Assembly: GCA_018883715.1 (NCBI GenBank)
Contig: JAHLFP010000046.1
Location: forward strand, 1-63,258
Origin: Candidatus Allofournierella pullistercoris
GTDB lineage: Bacteria > Bacillota > Clostridia > Oscillospirales > Ruminococcaceae
Length of the DNA: 63,258 nucleotides
Direction: 5' to 3'
Shown here piece by piece: positions 15,786 through 24,226 of this stretch (position 1 is its first letter; each line of letters starts with the position of its first letter). Below the pieces are notes generated by a model, which saw only the letters and a program-made list of their open reading frames with translations, was not told where the DNA came from and searched no databases. The translations under genes and the position numbers were made by a program.

Positions 15786-17342
15786 TTGAGTTTTCAAAAC
15801 CTTTCGTATTTTCTTTTTCTGCCGCTGATGGCGGTGGGCTACCTGCGTGTGGTGCCAAAACGGGCACAGACCGCTTTTTTGCTGGCGGGCAACCTTTTCT
15901 TTTACTGGCTGAACCGCCCCAGCAGTGAATCCTTTTCGCTTGCATGGCAACTGCTCCCCCTTGTGCTTTTGTGCCTGTGCTGTGTCTTTGTCTGGCGGAT
16001 GGGCCTTGCCATTCATGCCGCCCACAGCCGCAAACAAAAAAGCCGCCTGCTGGCGGTGGCCATCGGGCTTCTTTTGGCGGTGCTTGCAGTGTTCAAATAC
16101 TATAATCTGGCAAGCGCCTGGCTTCCCTTTGCGCCCCAGCTTGTGCAAAAGCTGCCCTTCCCCCTTGGCATCAGCTTTTACACCTTTGCCGCTCTCTCCT
16201 ATTTGTTGGATGTTTATCGGCAGGATATGCCCCCGGAGCGGAGTTTGCTTCACCTGTCTGCCGGCTTGACCCTGTTTGCAAGTATCACCGCCGGGCCCAT
16301 CTGCCGGGCAAGACAGCTTCTGCCCCAGTTGCACCAGCCCCATTCCTTTGACACCCAGCGCACGGTACACGCCTTGCAGCTGTTCTGTCTGGGACTGTTC
16401 AAAAAGGTAGCTGTGGCGGATTTACTCTTTATGTATGTGACCCCCATCTATCAAAACAGTGCCCAGCATGGTGGCCTCAGCCTGTTGGTTGCCACCGCAG
16501 CATACACCCTGTACCTTTATTTTGATTTTGTGGGCTACTCCCAGATGGCCCGGGCCAGTGCCCTGTTGATGGGACTGGAAATTCCGGAAAACTTCAAAAC
16601 TCCGTTCTTTTCCACCAACTTTTCTGGTTTTTGGAGTCGCTGGCACATCAGCTTGTCCAGCTGGCTTCAGGACTATCTCTTTACCCCCCTTGTCTGGGCG
16701 GATGCATCCAAACTTCCGTTAATTGGGCGAAAAATCACCCGCTTTTCTCCGATTTTCTGCGTCTTTGTGGTGTTCTTTGTCTCTGGCTTTTGGCACGGCA
16801 ATACTTTGCCCTTTGTGATTTGGGGTCTGTTGCAGGCTTTCTATCGGGTGGGGGAAGAACTGCTCCACCAGCGCCTTGGCAAACCCAAAAAGAAAGCGCC
16901 CGCTCCCCAGCAGTGGGCCAAGCGGGCCGGGGTATTTGCACTTTGGAGCTTCAGCATGGTTTTCTTTGCGGTGGGAAGTGGCGTAACCTCCACCACCCGC
17001 CTGTCCGAATGCTTTACCATCCTGGGCGGCCTGTTCCAAGGCCTGTCCCCTGTGCGGTTTATGCAGGAAAGCATCCAGGCTGTTTACACCGGATTCTATG
17101 CAAATGCCCTCATGGCGGGTGGCTGGCTGGCACTGCTTACCTTTAGCCTTGGCCTTGCCTTCTGGCTGGACTGGCAGCGGAACTTCCATTTTAAAAACAA
17201 GAGTGAAGAACTGGTACTGCGCAGCCAAAAACCGCTGGTGCGCTGGCTGCTCTACTACGCTTTGGTGCTTGCCTGCTTTGCGGGCCTTGTGGCACAAAGC
17301 GGCGGTTTTGGCGGCGGCAGTTTTGCCTATGGCGGCTTTTAA
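15786..17342 (+). CDS. MBOAT family O-acyltransferase (AlgI-like), copy 1
   Basis: Integral membrane acyltransferase of 518 residues that passes an acyl group (often acetyl) across the membrane for surface-glycan decoration. It starts at a TTG, giving LSFQNLSYFLFLPL, the usual AlgI-type N-terminus, with AGGTG 7 bases upstream. The MBOAT motifs are SRWHISLSSWLQDYLFTPL and the catalytic histidine in VSGFWHGNTLPFVIWG. It is followed after 24 bases by an SGNH-like protein, the standard partner. By analogy with AlgI/AlgJ and DltB/DltD it acts with that partner; the acceptor glycan is inferred to be that of the neighbouring locus. Confidence 0.88.
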   Translation: MSFQNLSYFLFLPLMAVGYLRVVPKRAQTAFLLAGNLFFYWLNRPSSESFSLAWQLLPLVLLCLCCVFVWRMGLAIHAAHSRKQKSRLLAVAIGLLLAVLAVFKYYNLASAWLPFAPQLVQKLPFPLGISFYTFAALSYLLDVYRQDMPPERSLLHLSAGLTLFASITAGPICRARQLLPQLHQPHSFDTQRTVHALQLFCLGLFKKVAVADLLFMYVTPIYQNSAQHGGLSLLVATAAYTLYLYFDFVGYSQMARASALLMGLEIPENFKTPFFSTNFSGFWSRWHISLSSWLQDYLFTPLVWADASKLPLIGRKITRFSPIFCVFVVFFVSGFWHGNTLPFVIWGLLQAFYRVGEELLHQRLGKPKKKAPAPQQWAKRAGVFALWSFSMVFFAVGSGVTSTTRLSECFTILGGLFQGLSPVRFMQESIQAVYTGFYANALMAGGWLALLTFSLGLAFWLDWQRNFHFKNKSEELVLRSQKPLVRWLLYYALVLACFAGLVAQSGGFGGGSFAYGGF

Positions 17343-17366
17343 CCTTGGGGCCAGAAAGGAACAACC

Positions 17367-18338
17367 ATGAAACATATTTTTACCCGGCTGGCACTGCTGG
17401 CCCTGCCCCTTGTGGCCTATCTTTGTTTTTTTGTAGCCTTTGAGCCAAACAATTACTTTGGCCTGCGTGCAAACACCAACAGCAAAGCCCCCATCAGCCG
17501 CCTGCAAAGCTTCCGGCGAGAGCCGGGGGAATCGGTGATCATCGGGGACTCCCGTTTTGCCCATTTTGATGCCCAGCAGGTGGCGCAGGTCAGCGGTCGA
17601 GACTGGCAGAACCTGGCCTTTGGTGGTGCGTCTCTGCGGGAATCCTTGGATTTGCTGGAATGGGTACTGAACAGCGACACCCCTCCAAAGGAAGTACTGT
17701 TTGGCCTGTCCTTTTACACCATCAACGCTTCTTATGATACCGACCGGATGAGCAATCTGGAATTGACCCTGTCCAACCCCTTTGCCTATGTGATGAACCT
17801 GGAATACAACATCAACACCCTGACCCACTTCCAGCAGGTCATCACCGGGCAAACCGACAGCCCGGAAACCGGCGACTGGGTCTGGCCGGAAGATTACACC
17901 GGCGCAGACGGCACCGTCTATCCGGTTCACACCCTGCTGGCGGAGTATCCCCAGGCCCTTGTGTCCCGTTGCCGCAACTGGAGCATACAACAGGACCTGC
18001 TGAACCGCCTGTACCAACTGGCAGAGCAGTGCCAACAGCAGGGGGTATCCCTCACCGTGGTGCTTGCTCCCATGTCGGACAACATCCGCACCGAAATTTG
18101 TCAGGTGTACGGAACTCCCAGCATCCAGCAGCAGATGGAAAACACGGTTCTGCCCCAGCTGAACCAGCAGGCGGATGTCCTTGGTTTTGCGGTGCTGGAC
18201 TACGAGTGGGAAAACCCGCCCCAGCTTGACCAGGACACCCAATTTTTTGACGGGTTCCATCTGGATGAACGCTATGGTCTGCCGGTCTGGGTGGAACAGC
18301 TGTTTCAGGATTTGAACCAGCACTGGATGGCACAATAA
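17367..18338 (+). CDS. Membrane-anchored SGNH hydrolase-like acyltransferase, partner of MBOAT copy 1
   Basis: A 323-residue protein with an N-terminal membrane anchor (about 7-27) and an outside SGNH/DltD/AlgX-like domain. The catalytic serine lies in IIGDSRFAHFD (residues 58-68, GDS motif) and the Asp/His pair in FFDGFHLDE (D295, H298). It would take the acyl group from the MBOAT and transfer it to the exported glycan. It lies within a plus-strand operon with 24- and 15-base gaps on either side. Sequence match to a named subfamily is not certain. Confidence 0.8.
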   Translation: MKHIFTRLALLALPLVAYLCFFVAFEPNNYFGLRANTNSKAPISRLQSFRREPGESVIIGDSRFAHFDAQQVAQVSGRDWQNLAFGGASLRESLDLLEWVLNSDTPPKEVLFGLSFYTINASYDTDRMSNLELTLSNPFAYVMNLEYNINTLTHFQQVITGQTDSPETGDWVWPEDYTGADGTVYPVHTLLAEYPQALVSRCRNWSIQQDLLNRLYQLAEQCQQQGVSLTVVLAPMSDNIRTEICQVYGTPSIQQQMENTVLPQLNQQADVLGFAVLDYEWENPPQLDQDTQFFDGFHLDERYGLPVWVEQLFQDLNQHWMAQ

Positions 18339-18353
18339 AGGAGGAACTCCTGT

Positions 18354-19676
18354 ATGAGTCTTGACTTTTTAATTTTATACGAACACCCGGTACGGGAATA
18401 CGAAAGCGACCTGCTGTTAAAGCTGGAGCTGGAACGGCGGGGCTACTCGGTGGAGATTCGCCAGTTGCTGGACCCAAAGCGGCTGCGCTATTTCACCTAT
18501 CGCAAGCCACGGGTGCTTGTGTCCAGCTGTATGTATGACAACGAGGCCATCAACAGCCATGTGTACAACAACGTGGGTAAGCTGAACCGCATTGTCAACC
18601 TGCACTGGGAGCAGATGCTCAGCGATACCCAGGAAGAGGGCGAATGGTTCAACATGAGCCAGAACGCCAAAAAATGTGTGCAGACTTGCTGGGGAAGCCG
18701 CACCGCCAACCGACTGATTGCCCATGGCATGGAAGAAAAAAACTGTCCGGTAACGGGTGCCGTGATGATGGACTTTCTCCGTCCGGAATTTTCCGGCTAT
18801 TACGCCAGCAAAGAGGAACTTTGCAAAGAATTTGGCCTTGATAGCAGCAAGCACCTGCATCTGTATATCTCCAGCTTTGGCTATGCCAGCATGAGCCCTC
18901 AGGAAGTGGATGAGCTGAGCCGGATGGCAGGCACGGATTTTTCCGGATTTGCCAACACAAACCAGATTAGTATGCGCAAAACGCTGGAGTGGTTTGATGC
19001 CTACCTGACCCAGCACCCGGAGGTGGAACTGGTCTACCGCCGACACCCCAGCGAATGGAACAGCCCGGAACTTGCCAAGCTGAGTGAAAAGCACCCCAAT
19101 TTCCATGTGATTTTCGCAAAAGGAGTCAAGGACTGGATTTGTGCGGCGGACTCCATCTCCATCTGGATGAGCACCGCCATTGCCGAGGTGTATATGGCAA
19201 ACAAAAGCTGTCACATCCTGCGTCCCGTTCCCATCGAGCATGAATACGACCCGGTGATTTATGCGGATGCCAAGGTCATTGACAACTATGAAGCCTTTGC
19301 CCAGGCCATGGAAGAGCCAAACCCGCCCTTCCCCATTGAAAAAGAGGTCATCGAGGGCTATTTTGACCCAAGCCAGCGTCCCGCTTACCTGCGGATGGCG
19401 GATTTGCTGGAACAGGTACACCGGGAACCACCCCGGGATTTGCCCATGGGAGAGAGCTTTACCCCCCATTTCAACCTGCTGAAATACCTGGCACTTTGGG
19501 GTGTTCACTTTTTGTTCGCACTCCGGCTTGAGCCCAAAAAGGTGTTCTTCTTTCATAAGGGACTGGCAGACTTTGCCCAGCGCATCTATGGGTATGTGGC
19601 AAAGGCCCATCTGACACCTAGCCAGATTGCCCAGATGGAGGAAAAAATCCGCCCGTTTGTGCAGAAAGGGGAATAA
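18354..19676 (+). CDS. Putative GT-B surface carbohydrate transferase
   Basis: A 440-residue soluble or membrane-associated protein. It begins LDFLILYEHPVREYESDLLL, and its second half has YRRHPSEWNSPE, ADSISIWMSTAIAEVYM and PVPIEHEYDPVIY, resembling 'surface carbohydrate biosynthesis' and polysialyl/CDP-glycerol-type transferases in which a YRPHP-like motif and a later Ser/Thr stretch bind the donor. Placed between an acyltransferase pair and a flippase, next to the CMP-nonulosonate genes, it is the best candidate in the window for transferring that sugar; this is inference. GAGG-type ribosome site 8 bases before ATG. Confidence 0.55.
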   Translation: MSLDFLILYEHPVREYESDLLLKLELERRGYSVEIRQLLDPKRLRYFTYRKPRVLVSSCMYDNEAINSHVYNNVGKLNRIVNLHWEQMLSDTQEEGEWFNMSQNAKKCVQTCWGSRTANRLIAHGMEEKNCPVTGAVMMDFLRPEFSGYYASKEELCKEFGLDSSKHLHLYISSFGYASMSPQEVDELSRMAGTDFSGFANTNQISMRKTLEWFDAYLTQHPEVELVYRRHPSEWNSPELAKLSEKHPNFHVIFAKGVKDWICAADSISIWMSTAIAEVYMANKSCHILRPVPIEHEYDPVIYADAKVIDNYEAFAQAMEEPNPPFPIEKEVIEGYFDPSQRPAYLRMADLLEQVHREPPRDLPMGESFTPHFNLLKYLALWGVHFLFALRLEPKKVFFFHKGLADFAQRIYGYVAKAHLTPSQIAQMEEKIRPFVQKGE

Positions 19677-19679
19677 CCC

Positions 19680-20906
19680 ATGAATCAGTTGCAACGCAAT
19701 CTGGTCTTTAATACGGTGGGAAGCCTGCTGTTTTATCTCTGCCAGGCCTCCATCACCCTGCTGGTTGCGGCTCTGTCCGGCCCGGTGGAAAGCGGCCTGC
19801 TTGCCACGGCCATGACCATTTCCAACGTTTGCCTTTCGGTTGCCAGCTACGGCATGCGCACCTTTCAGGTTTCCGACCTGGAGCACAAATACACCGACAA
19901 CACCTACCGGAAAAGCCGCCAGCTTACCCTCTTGATTGCCATGGTGATTTGTGTGGCCTTTGCCGCCATCAACAACTACTCCCAAAGCCAGCGATGGGTC
20001 ATCCTGTGGTACACCCTATTTCGCCTTGTGGAGAGTTGGTCGGATGTGTGGCACGGCTTTTTACAGCGTAAGGAGCGGATGGACCTTGTGGGCATCAGCT
20101 TTGCCGTGCGTGGGCTTCTCACGGTGGGTACAGTCACCGCAGGACTGCTGCTGAGCCACAATCTGGTTTCCACCTTAATGGTGCTGGCCCTGCTGAATCT
20201 GGCCTATGTGGCACTGGTGGACCGGCCTTTGTCCGCCCGCCATGCGGATTTGTCCAAGCGGGAGGGCGGCAGTGTGCCCCAGCTTTTGCTGGAATGTATG
20301 CCTCTTGCAGTATATGCGGCGCTGAACACCAGCATCCCCTCCGTCCCCCGCTATTTTTGTGAGCGGATTCTGGGCACGCAAGCCATGGGATATTTCAACA
20401 ATATCTTCCTGCCTGTCATGATTTTACAGGTGGCAATGGTCTATCTCTTTGTTCCCTTTATCACCACCTTTGCCCGGCTTTGGATGACCCGGGATAAACC
20501 GGGCTTTGTCAAAGGAATCAAGCGTCTATCCGTTGCTCTCGTGGCAGTGTGGGCCTGTGGGGCGGTGGGTGTTATGCTACTGGGCCGATGGGGACTCTCC
20601 TTTCTGTACCCCGCCACACCGGAACTGCTGGAATACACACCCCTGTTGCAACCGCTGGTGCTTGCAACGGTGCTGACCATCCTTGCCACCGTGCTGTGTC
20701 ACCTGCTCACCATCGCCCGTGCCATGGGCGCTTTGATTGTGGCCAATGTCATCGGCCTTGCCGGGGCTTTCGCCGCCAGCATCCCCCTGATTTCGGGCTT
20801 TGGGCTGTACGGCACCGCCTACGCCACCATTGCGGGCATCGGCGTCCAGTGTATAGCACTCTGCTTCTTTTTGTATCGAGCCTGCAAGCTTCAATTTTCT
20901 GCATAA
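19680..20906 (+). CDS. Polysaccharide/oligosaccharide flippase (Wzx-like, MOP superfamily)
   Basis: A 408-residue polytopic protein with about 12 membrane segments, beginning NQLQRNLVFNTVGSLLFYLC, as in Wzx/RfbX-type exporters. It would move the lipid-linked glycan unit across the membrane. It is the last gene of the plus-strand operon, three bases after the transferase gene, and ends at a hairpin terminator. MATE/MOP-type drug exporters share the fold, but the locus supports glycan export. Confidence 0.8.
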   Translation: MNQLQRNLVFNTVGSLLFYLCQASITLLVAALSGPVESGLLATAMTISNVCLSVASYGMRTFQVSDLEHKYTDNTYRKSRQLTLLIAMVICVAFAAINNYSQSQRWVILWYTLFRLVESWSDVWHGFLQRKERMDLVGISFAVRGLLTVGTVTAGLLLSHNLVSTLMVLALLNLAYVALVDRPLSARHADLSKREGGSVPQLLLECMPLAVYAALNTSIPSVPRYFCERILGTQAMGYFNNIFLPVMILQVAMVYLFVPFITTFARLWMTRDKPGFVKGIKRLSVALVAVWACGAVGVMLLGRWGLSFLYPATPELLEYTPLLQPLVLATVLTILATVLCHLLTIARAMGALIVANVIGLAGAFAASIPLISGFGLYGTAYATIAGIGVQCIALCFFLYRACKLQFSA

Positions 20907-20910
20907 AAAA

Positions 20911-20942
20911 ATCCCGGCGCATCTTGCGTCGGGACTTTTTTA
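20911..20942. terminator. Bidirectional terminator between flippase and SdpI-like gene
   Basis: Stem TCCCGGCGCA/TGCGTCGGGA (one G-U) with a 3-base loop, A-run before and T-run after, so it can serve both converging genes. Confidence 0.9.
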
Positions 20943-21587
20943 TTATTCGGAAAAACTCTGCCGCTCTTGTGCCAGAGAATAAATGTGGGGCGCAGCCAGC
21001 AGCACAGGCCAGATAAGCATCCACCAGGACAAAGTCGGATGGAGCCATCCCGCCAACAGAATAGTACCACCGGCAAGCATCACACATCCCGCAGCAAAGC
21101 GATGCACCTGATACCAGTGCCGCTCACCCATCTGGGTATATTCATCCCGGATGCCAAGTTTAGAGCCTGGTTCCAGTGCGGGCAGATAACTGCCCATGGC
21201 AATCAGCAACAGCCCTACCAAGCCATATACCACGGTCACCGGCTGTAGGTTACCCAGCACCTGATAGGAATAAATACTGCTGTACATCAGCATACTAACC
21301 ACCGGAATAAACCAGCTTAGGCCCTCCCGCAGAAAGCCCAGCATACAGCTACCCCAAACGGTTTTGTGCAAGCTTGTGTGCAAAATCCAGTAGAGCACCG
21401 CAAGCACCAGCGGGCCGCCCAGCACCACCTGCCAGCGAGCCAGGGTGTTTGTGACCTGCCCGGTAAACAGGTCCCACTGTACCGGCACCTGAATCGGCAT
21501 CTGGGAATACAGAATCATCCCTGCACCAATGGGCAGCAGACAGCTTACAAGCCCTGCCCAAAAGGATGTGGTTTCTCGTTTTTTCAT
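20943..21587 (-). CDS. SdpI family membrane protein (DUF1648 plus SdpI)
   Basis: A 214-residue protein with about six membrane segments. The N-terminal DUF1648 region contains MPIQVPVQWDLFTGQV, and the C-terminal SdpI region contains GSYLPALEPGSKLGIRDEY and W-x-x-x-HR, as in Bacillus SdpI, the immunity/signalling protein for the SdpC toxin. No toxin gene lies beside it, so immunity to an outside bacteriocin or a general envelope role is only a guess. Single-gene transcript ending at the shared terminator. Confidence 0.8.
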   Translation of the reverse strand: MKKRETTSFWAGLVSCLLPIGAGMILYSQMPIQVPVQWDLFTGQVTNTLARWQVVLGGPLVLAVLYWILHTSLHKTVWGSCMLGFLREGLSWFIPVVSMLMYSSIYSYQVLGNLQPVTVVYGLVGLLLIAMGSYLPALEPGSKLGIRDEYTQMGERHWYQVHRFAAGCVMLAGGTILLAGWLHPTLSWWMLIWPVLLAAPHIYSLAQERQSFSE

Positions 21588-21782
21588 AGGTCACACTCCC
21601 TTTTTTGTAAAGATTGATCCATCGGATTGGTACGGTGGATTTCTATTTTTATCTTACTCCCGGCTTTTTTCCTTTGCAAGGCCAGAAATATTGCTTTTTC
21701 TCCCATTTTGCCCAGCTTTTTGCACAGTTTTGGAAGTTTGGCAGGCAAAATGTTAAATTTCCGAGGTTTCCCATCATTTGGT

Positions 21783-21811
21783 TTGTAATCTCTTTGTTAT
21801 CGTGCTATAAT
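21783..21811 (+). promoter_or_regulatory. Promoter of the sugar amidotransferase gene
   Basis: TTGTAA, 17 bases, TATAAT; the start codon follows 47 bases later with AAAGGAGG in front. Confidence 0.65.
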
Positions 21812-21857
21812 ATCACCCGTACCGAAGGTTGTACTTCTACAAAGGAGGGAAAAATTC

Positions 21858-22973
21858 ATGAAATATTGTAAAAAATGCACCATGCCCGATACCCGTCCTG
21901 GCATCACCTTTGACGAACAAGGTGTATGCAGCGCTTGCCGTCATTACGAGCATCGCAGCCAGGTGGACTGGCAGGCACGTTGGAAGGAATTTGAAGCCCT
22001 GTGCGACAAATACCGTGGTTGCAACGGCCCCGGCGGATATGACTGCGCTGTGGCGGTGTCCGGTGGTAAGGACAGCCACTTCCAGGTATATATCTTAAAA
22101 GAAGTCATGAAGATGAACCCCATCCTGTTCAGCGTGGAGGACAACTTCCCCATGACCGAAGCAGGCAAACACAACCTGAAGAACATCAGCGAGGAATTCG
22201 GTTGCACCATCATCAGCTGCAAGCCCAACATCAAGGCTCAGAAAACTCTGATGCGTGCTTTCTTTGAAAAACACGGCAAGCCCACCTGGTACGTGGACCG
22301 CCTGATTTACACCTTCCCCCTGCACATGGCATTGAAGTTTAACACTCCTCTGCTATGCTATGGCGAAAACGTAAGCTTTGAGTACGGCGGAAATGCCGAC
22401 GAAGAAACCTACTCTGCCCGTGGACAGATTGAAAACGGCGTAGCTGTGGGCTTCCCCGAAGAAGAACTGCTCAGCTATGGTGTATCCGCCAACGACCTGG
22501 CCCTGACCAAAGCTCCCTCCAGCGAGGAGCTGGCAAAGCTGGATCCGTTCTACATGAGCTACTTCCTGCCCTGGAACAGCTTCAAAAACTACCAGCTGGC
22601 AAAGAGCCGTGGCTTCCATGATCTGACCCATGAATGGGATCGCACCCACCATGTGGAGAACTTTGACCAGATTGACAGCCGTGCCTACCTGGTACACTCC
22701 TGGCTGAAATACCCCAAATTTGGCCATGCCGCCGCCACCGACTACACCGCTCGTTACATCCGCTATGGCCTGCTGACCCGTGAAGAGGCCATCCCCATGA
22801 TTAAAGAGCATGACGGCGCACTGGACCCCCTGTGTGTACGGGATTTCTGCGAGTTCTGCGGTTATTCCGAAAGCGAGTTCTGGTCCATTTTGGACAAGTT
22901 CTACAACACCGACCTGTTTGAAAAGGATGCCTTTGGACGCTGGGTACTGAAACATCCCATCTGGGAGAAATAA
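21858..22973 (+). CDS. N-acetyl sugar amidotransferase (PseA/WbpG family)
   Basis: ATP-pyrophosphatase-type enzyme of 371 residues that turns an N-acetyl group of a sugar into an acetamidino group. Seen are the N-terminal CxxC pair in YCKKCTMPDTRPGI, a second pair in CSACRHYE, the PP-loop SGGKDSHFQ (about 69-77) and a C-terminal CEFCGYSESEFW. In WbpG systems, HisH/HisF-like subunits supply ammonia; none is present here, as with Campylobacter PseA. With the nonulosonate operon close by, 5-acetamidino-legionaminate or a related sugar is the likely product, but it has its own promoter and terminator. Confidence 0.85.
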   Translation: MKYCKKCTMPDTRPGITFDEQGVCSACRHYEHRSQVDWQARWKEFEALCDKYRGCNGPGGYDCAVAVSGGKDSHFQVYILKEVMKMNPILFSVEDNFPMTEAGKHNLKNISEEFGCTIISCKPNIKAQKTLMRAFFEKHGKPTWYVDRLIYTFPLHMALKFNTPLLCYGENVSFEYGGNADEETYSARGQIENGVAVGFPEEELLSYGVSANDLALTKAPSSEELAKLDPFYMSYFLPWNSFKNYQLAKSRGFHDLTHEWDRTHHVENFDQIDSRAYLVHSWLKYPKFGHAAATDYTARYIRYGLLTREEAIPMIKEHDGALDPLCVRDFCEFCGYSESEFWSILDKFYNTDLFEKDAFGRWVLKHPIWEK

Positions 22974-23010
22974 CGCCTCTCCTTAAGGCGGATAAACGCA
23001 ATATCGTAAC

Positions 23011-23047
23011 AAAAAAGGACAGTTTGCAGGGCAGGCTGTCCTTTTTC
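23011..23047 (+). terminator. Terminator after the amidotransferase gene
   Basis: A-run, stem GGACAG/CTGTCC, 13-base loop, then TTTTTCTTT. Confidence 0.75.
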
Positions 23048-23081
23048 TTTAGATAAATTTTATTTTTTCTAGAAAAGGCCC

Positions 23082-23110
23082 TTGACAAATGGCTTCAAAC
23101 CAGTTATGAT
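23082..23110 (+). promoter_or_regulatory. Promoter of the T-box leader and metNIQ
   Basis: Consensus TTGACA at 23082-23087, 17 bases, TATGAT at 23105-23110. Transcription should begin near 23117, just before stem I of the T-box. Confidence 0.85.
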
Positions 23111-23116
23111 TATCAC

Positions 23117-23430
23117 AATATTCAACAAAAGCGATGAAGAGAAGAGTACGCTTTCGGCATCGACCCTTACAAGAGAGCCTGGATGGTGGAAACAGGCAGG
23201 GAACAGGAAGCAGAACATGGTCTTGGAGCTGCGTGCATGACTGGCAGGAGCCATAATGCACGACGGGTACGCCCGTTATCGCGTCAGGCTGTAATCCGTG
23301 TGGCATCATTGACCTGCCCCGGCCGCAGCCCTAAGGCTCTGGTTGTGAAATCAGGGCGAACCAAGGTGGTACCACGAAGTCTTTTTAGGCTCTCGTCCTT
23401 GTTGTGTTACAAGGACGAGAGCCTTTTTCT
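23117..23430 (+). promoter_or_regulatory. T-box riboswitch, probable methionine specifier
   Basis: Leader that senses uncharged tRNA. The stem I start (GCGATGAAGAGAAGAGTAC near 23131), the conserved T-box sequence AACCAAGGTGGTACCACG at 23359-23376, and a long terminator stem (GGCTCTCGTCCTTG / CAAGGACGAGAGCC, about 23387-23428, then T5) are all visible. An ATG at 23217-23219 in AGAACATGGTC sits where the specifier codon is expected, matching the methionine importer downstream. Uncharged tRNA-Met would stabilise the antiterminator and switch metNIQ on. Confidence 0.92.
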
Positions 23431-23482
23431 ATTATCCTGCCCCATGTTTCAAGGTTACAAAAAGGAGCTGTGTATCTGCGTT

Positions 23483-24220
23483 ATGTTCGAGATTAAAAAC
23501 CTCACCAAAACATTCTTTACCCGCAACGGTGCCGTGGTGGCACTGAATGATGTTTCTACTGCCATCCATACTGGCGATATTTTCGGCATTATGGGCATGA
23601 GTGGTGCAGGCAAAAGCACCCTGCTGCGCTGTCTGTGTCTGCTGGAAGAACCCACCAAGGGACAGATTCTGCTGGATGGCAAGGATTTGGCCCACCTGAG
23701 CGGACGAGAGCTTCTGGCCGCCCGTCGCCAGATGGGTGTGGTATTTCAGGGATACAACCTGCTGATGCAGAAAACCGTGGCACAAAACATTGCCTTCCCC
23801 CTTTTGCTGGAACAGCGTCCCGGCCCGGAAGTAACTGAACGGGTGAACGAACTGCTCTCCCTTGTGGGACTGGGCGACCGGGCCGATTCCTATCCAAGCC
23901 AGCTTTCTGGCGGACAGAAACAGCGAGTGGCTCTGGCCCGTGCCCTTGCCACCAACCCTAAAATTCTGCTATGCGATGAGCCCACCAGCGCCTTGGACCC
24001 CTTGACCACCAAGAGCGTCCTGGAACTGCTCCAGGACATTAACCGGAAACTGGGCGTCACCATCATCATTATCACCCACGAAATCGGAGTTGTCCGCTCC
24101 ATCTGCAACCGGATGGTGGTAATCGACAACGGACGGTTTGTGGAACAGGGCGACACCAAAACCATCTTTGAGCATCCCCAAAGCGATACCGCCCGCCTTT
24201 TGCTGGGTAGAGAGGAGTAA
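23483..24220 (+). CDS. metN: Methionine ABC transporter ATP-binding protein
   Basis: ATPase of the methionine importer, 245 residues. Walker A GMSGAGKST, signature LSGGQKQR and Walker B ILLCDEPTSALD are present, with a MetN-like start MFEIKNLTKTFFTRNG. It is shorter than E. coli MetN (343) and lacks most of the C-terminal ACT-like domain that senses methionine, so feedback inhibition is probably absent; the T-box gives the control instead. The AAGGAG is about 15 bases before the ATG, unusually far, and no better in-frame start exists. Six bases separate it from metI. Confidence 0.9.
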   Translation: MFEIKNLTKTFFTRNGAVVALNDVSTAIHTGDIFGIMGMSGAGKSTLLRCLCLLEEPTKGQILLDGKDLAHLSGRELLAARRQMGVVFQGYNLLMQKTVAQNIAFPLLLEQRPGPEVTERVNELLSLVGLGDRADSYPSQLSGGQKQRVALARALATNPKILLCDEPTSALDPLTTKSVLELLQDINRKLGVTIIIITHEIGVVRSICNRMVVIDNGRFVEQGDTKTIFEHPQSDTARLLLGREE

Positions 24221-24226
24221 TAACCC

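Noticed and set aside
16719-18335. Open frame of 538 codons on the minus strand over the MBOAT/SGNH genes
   Set aside because: Antisense shadow; the plus-strand genes have clear catalytic motifs and operon spacing.
18417-19985. Open frame of 522 codons on the minus strand over the GT-B and flippase genes
   Set aside because: Shadow frame with composition unlike a protein and no ribosome site.
23183-23482. N-terminal extension of metN into the T-box
   Set aside because: The extended frame lies inside a structured leader with terminator; the MetN family starts at MFEIKNL.
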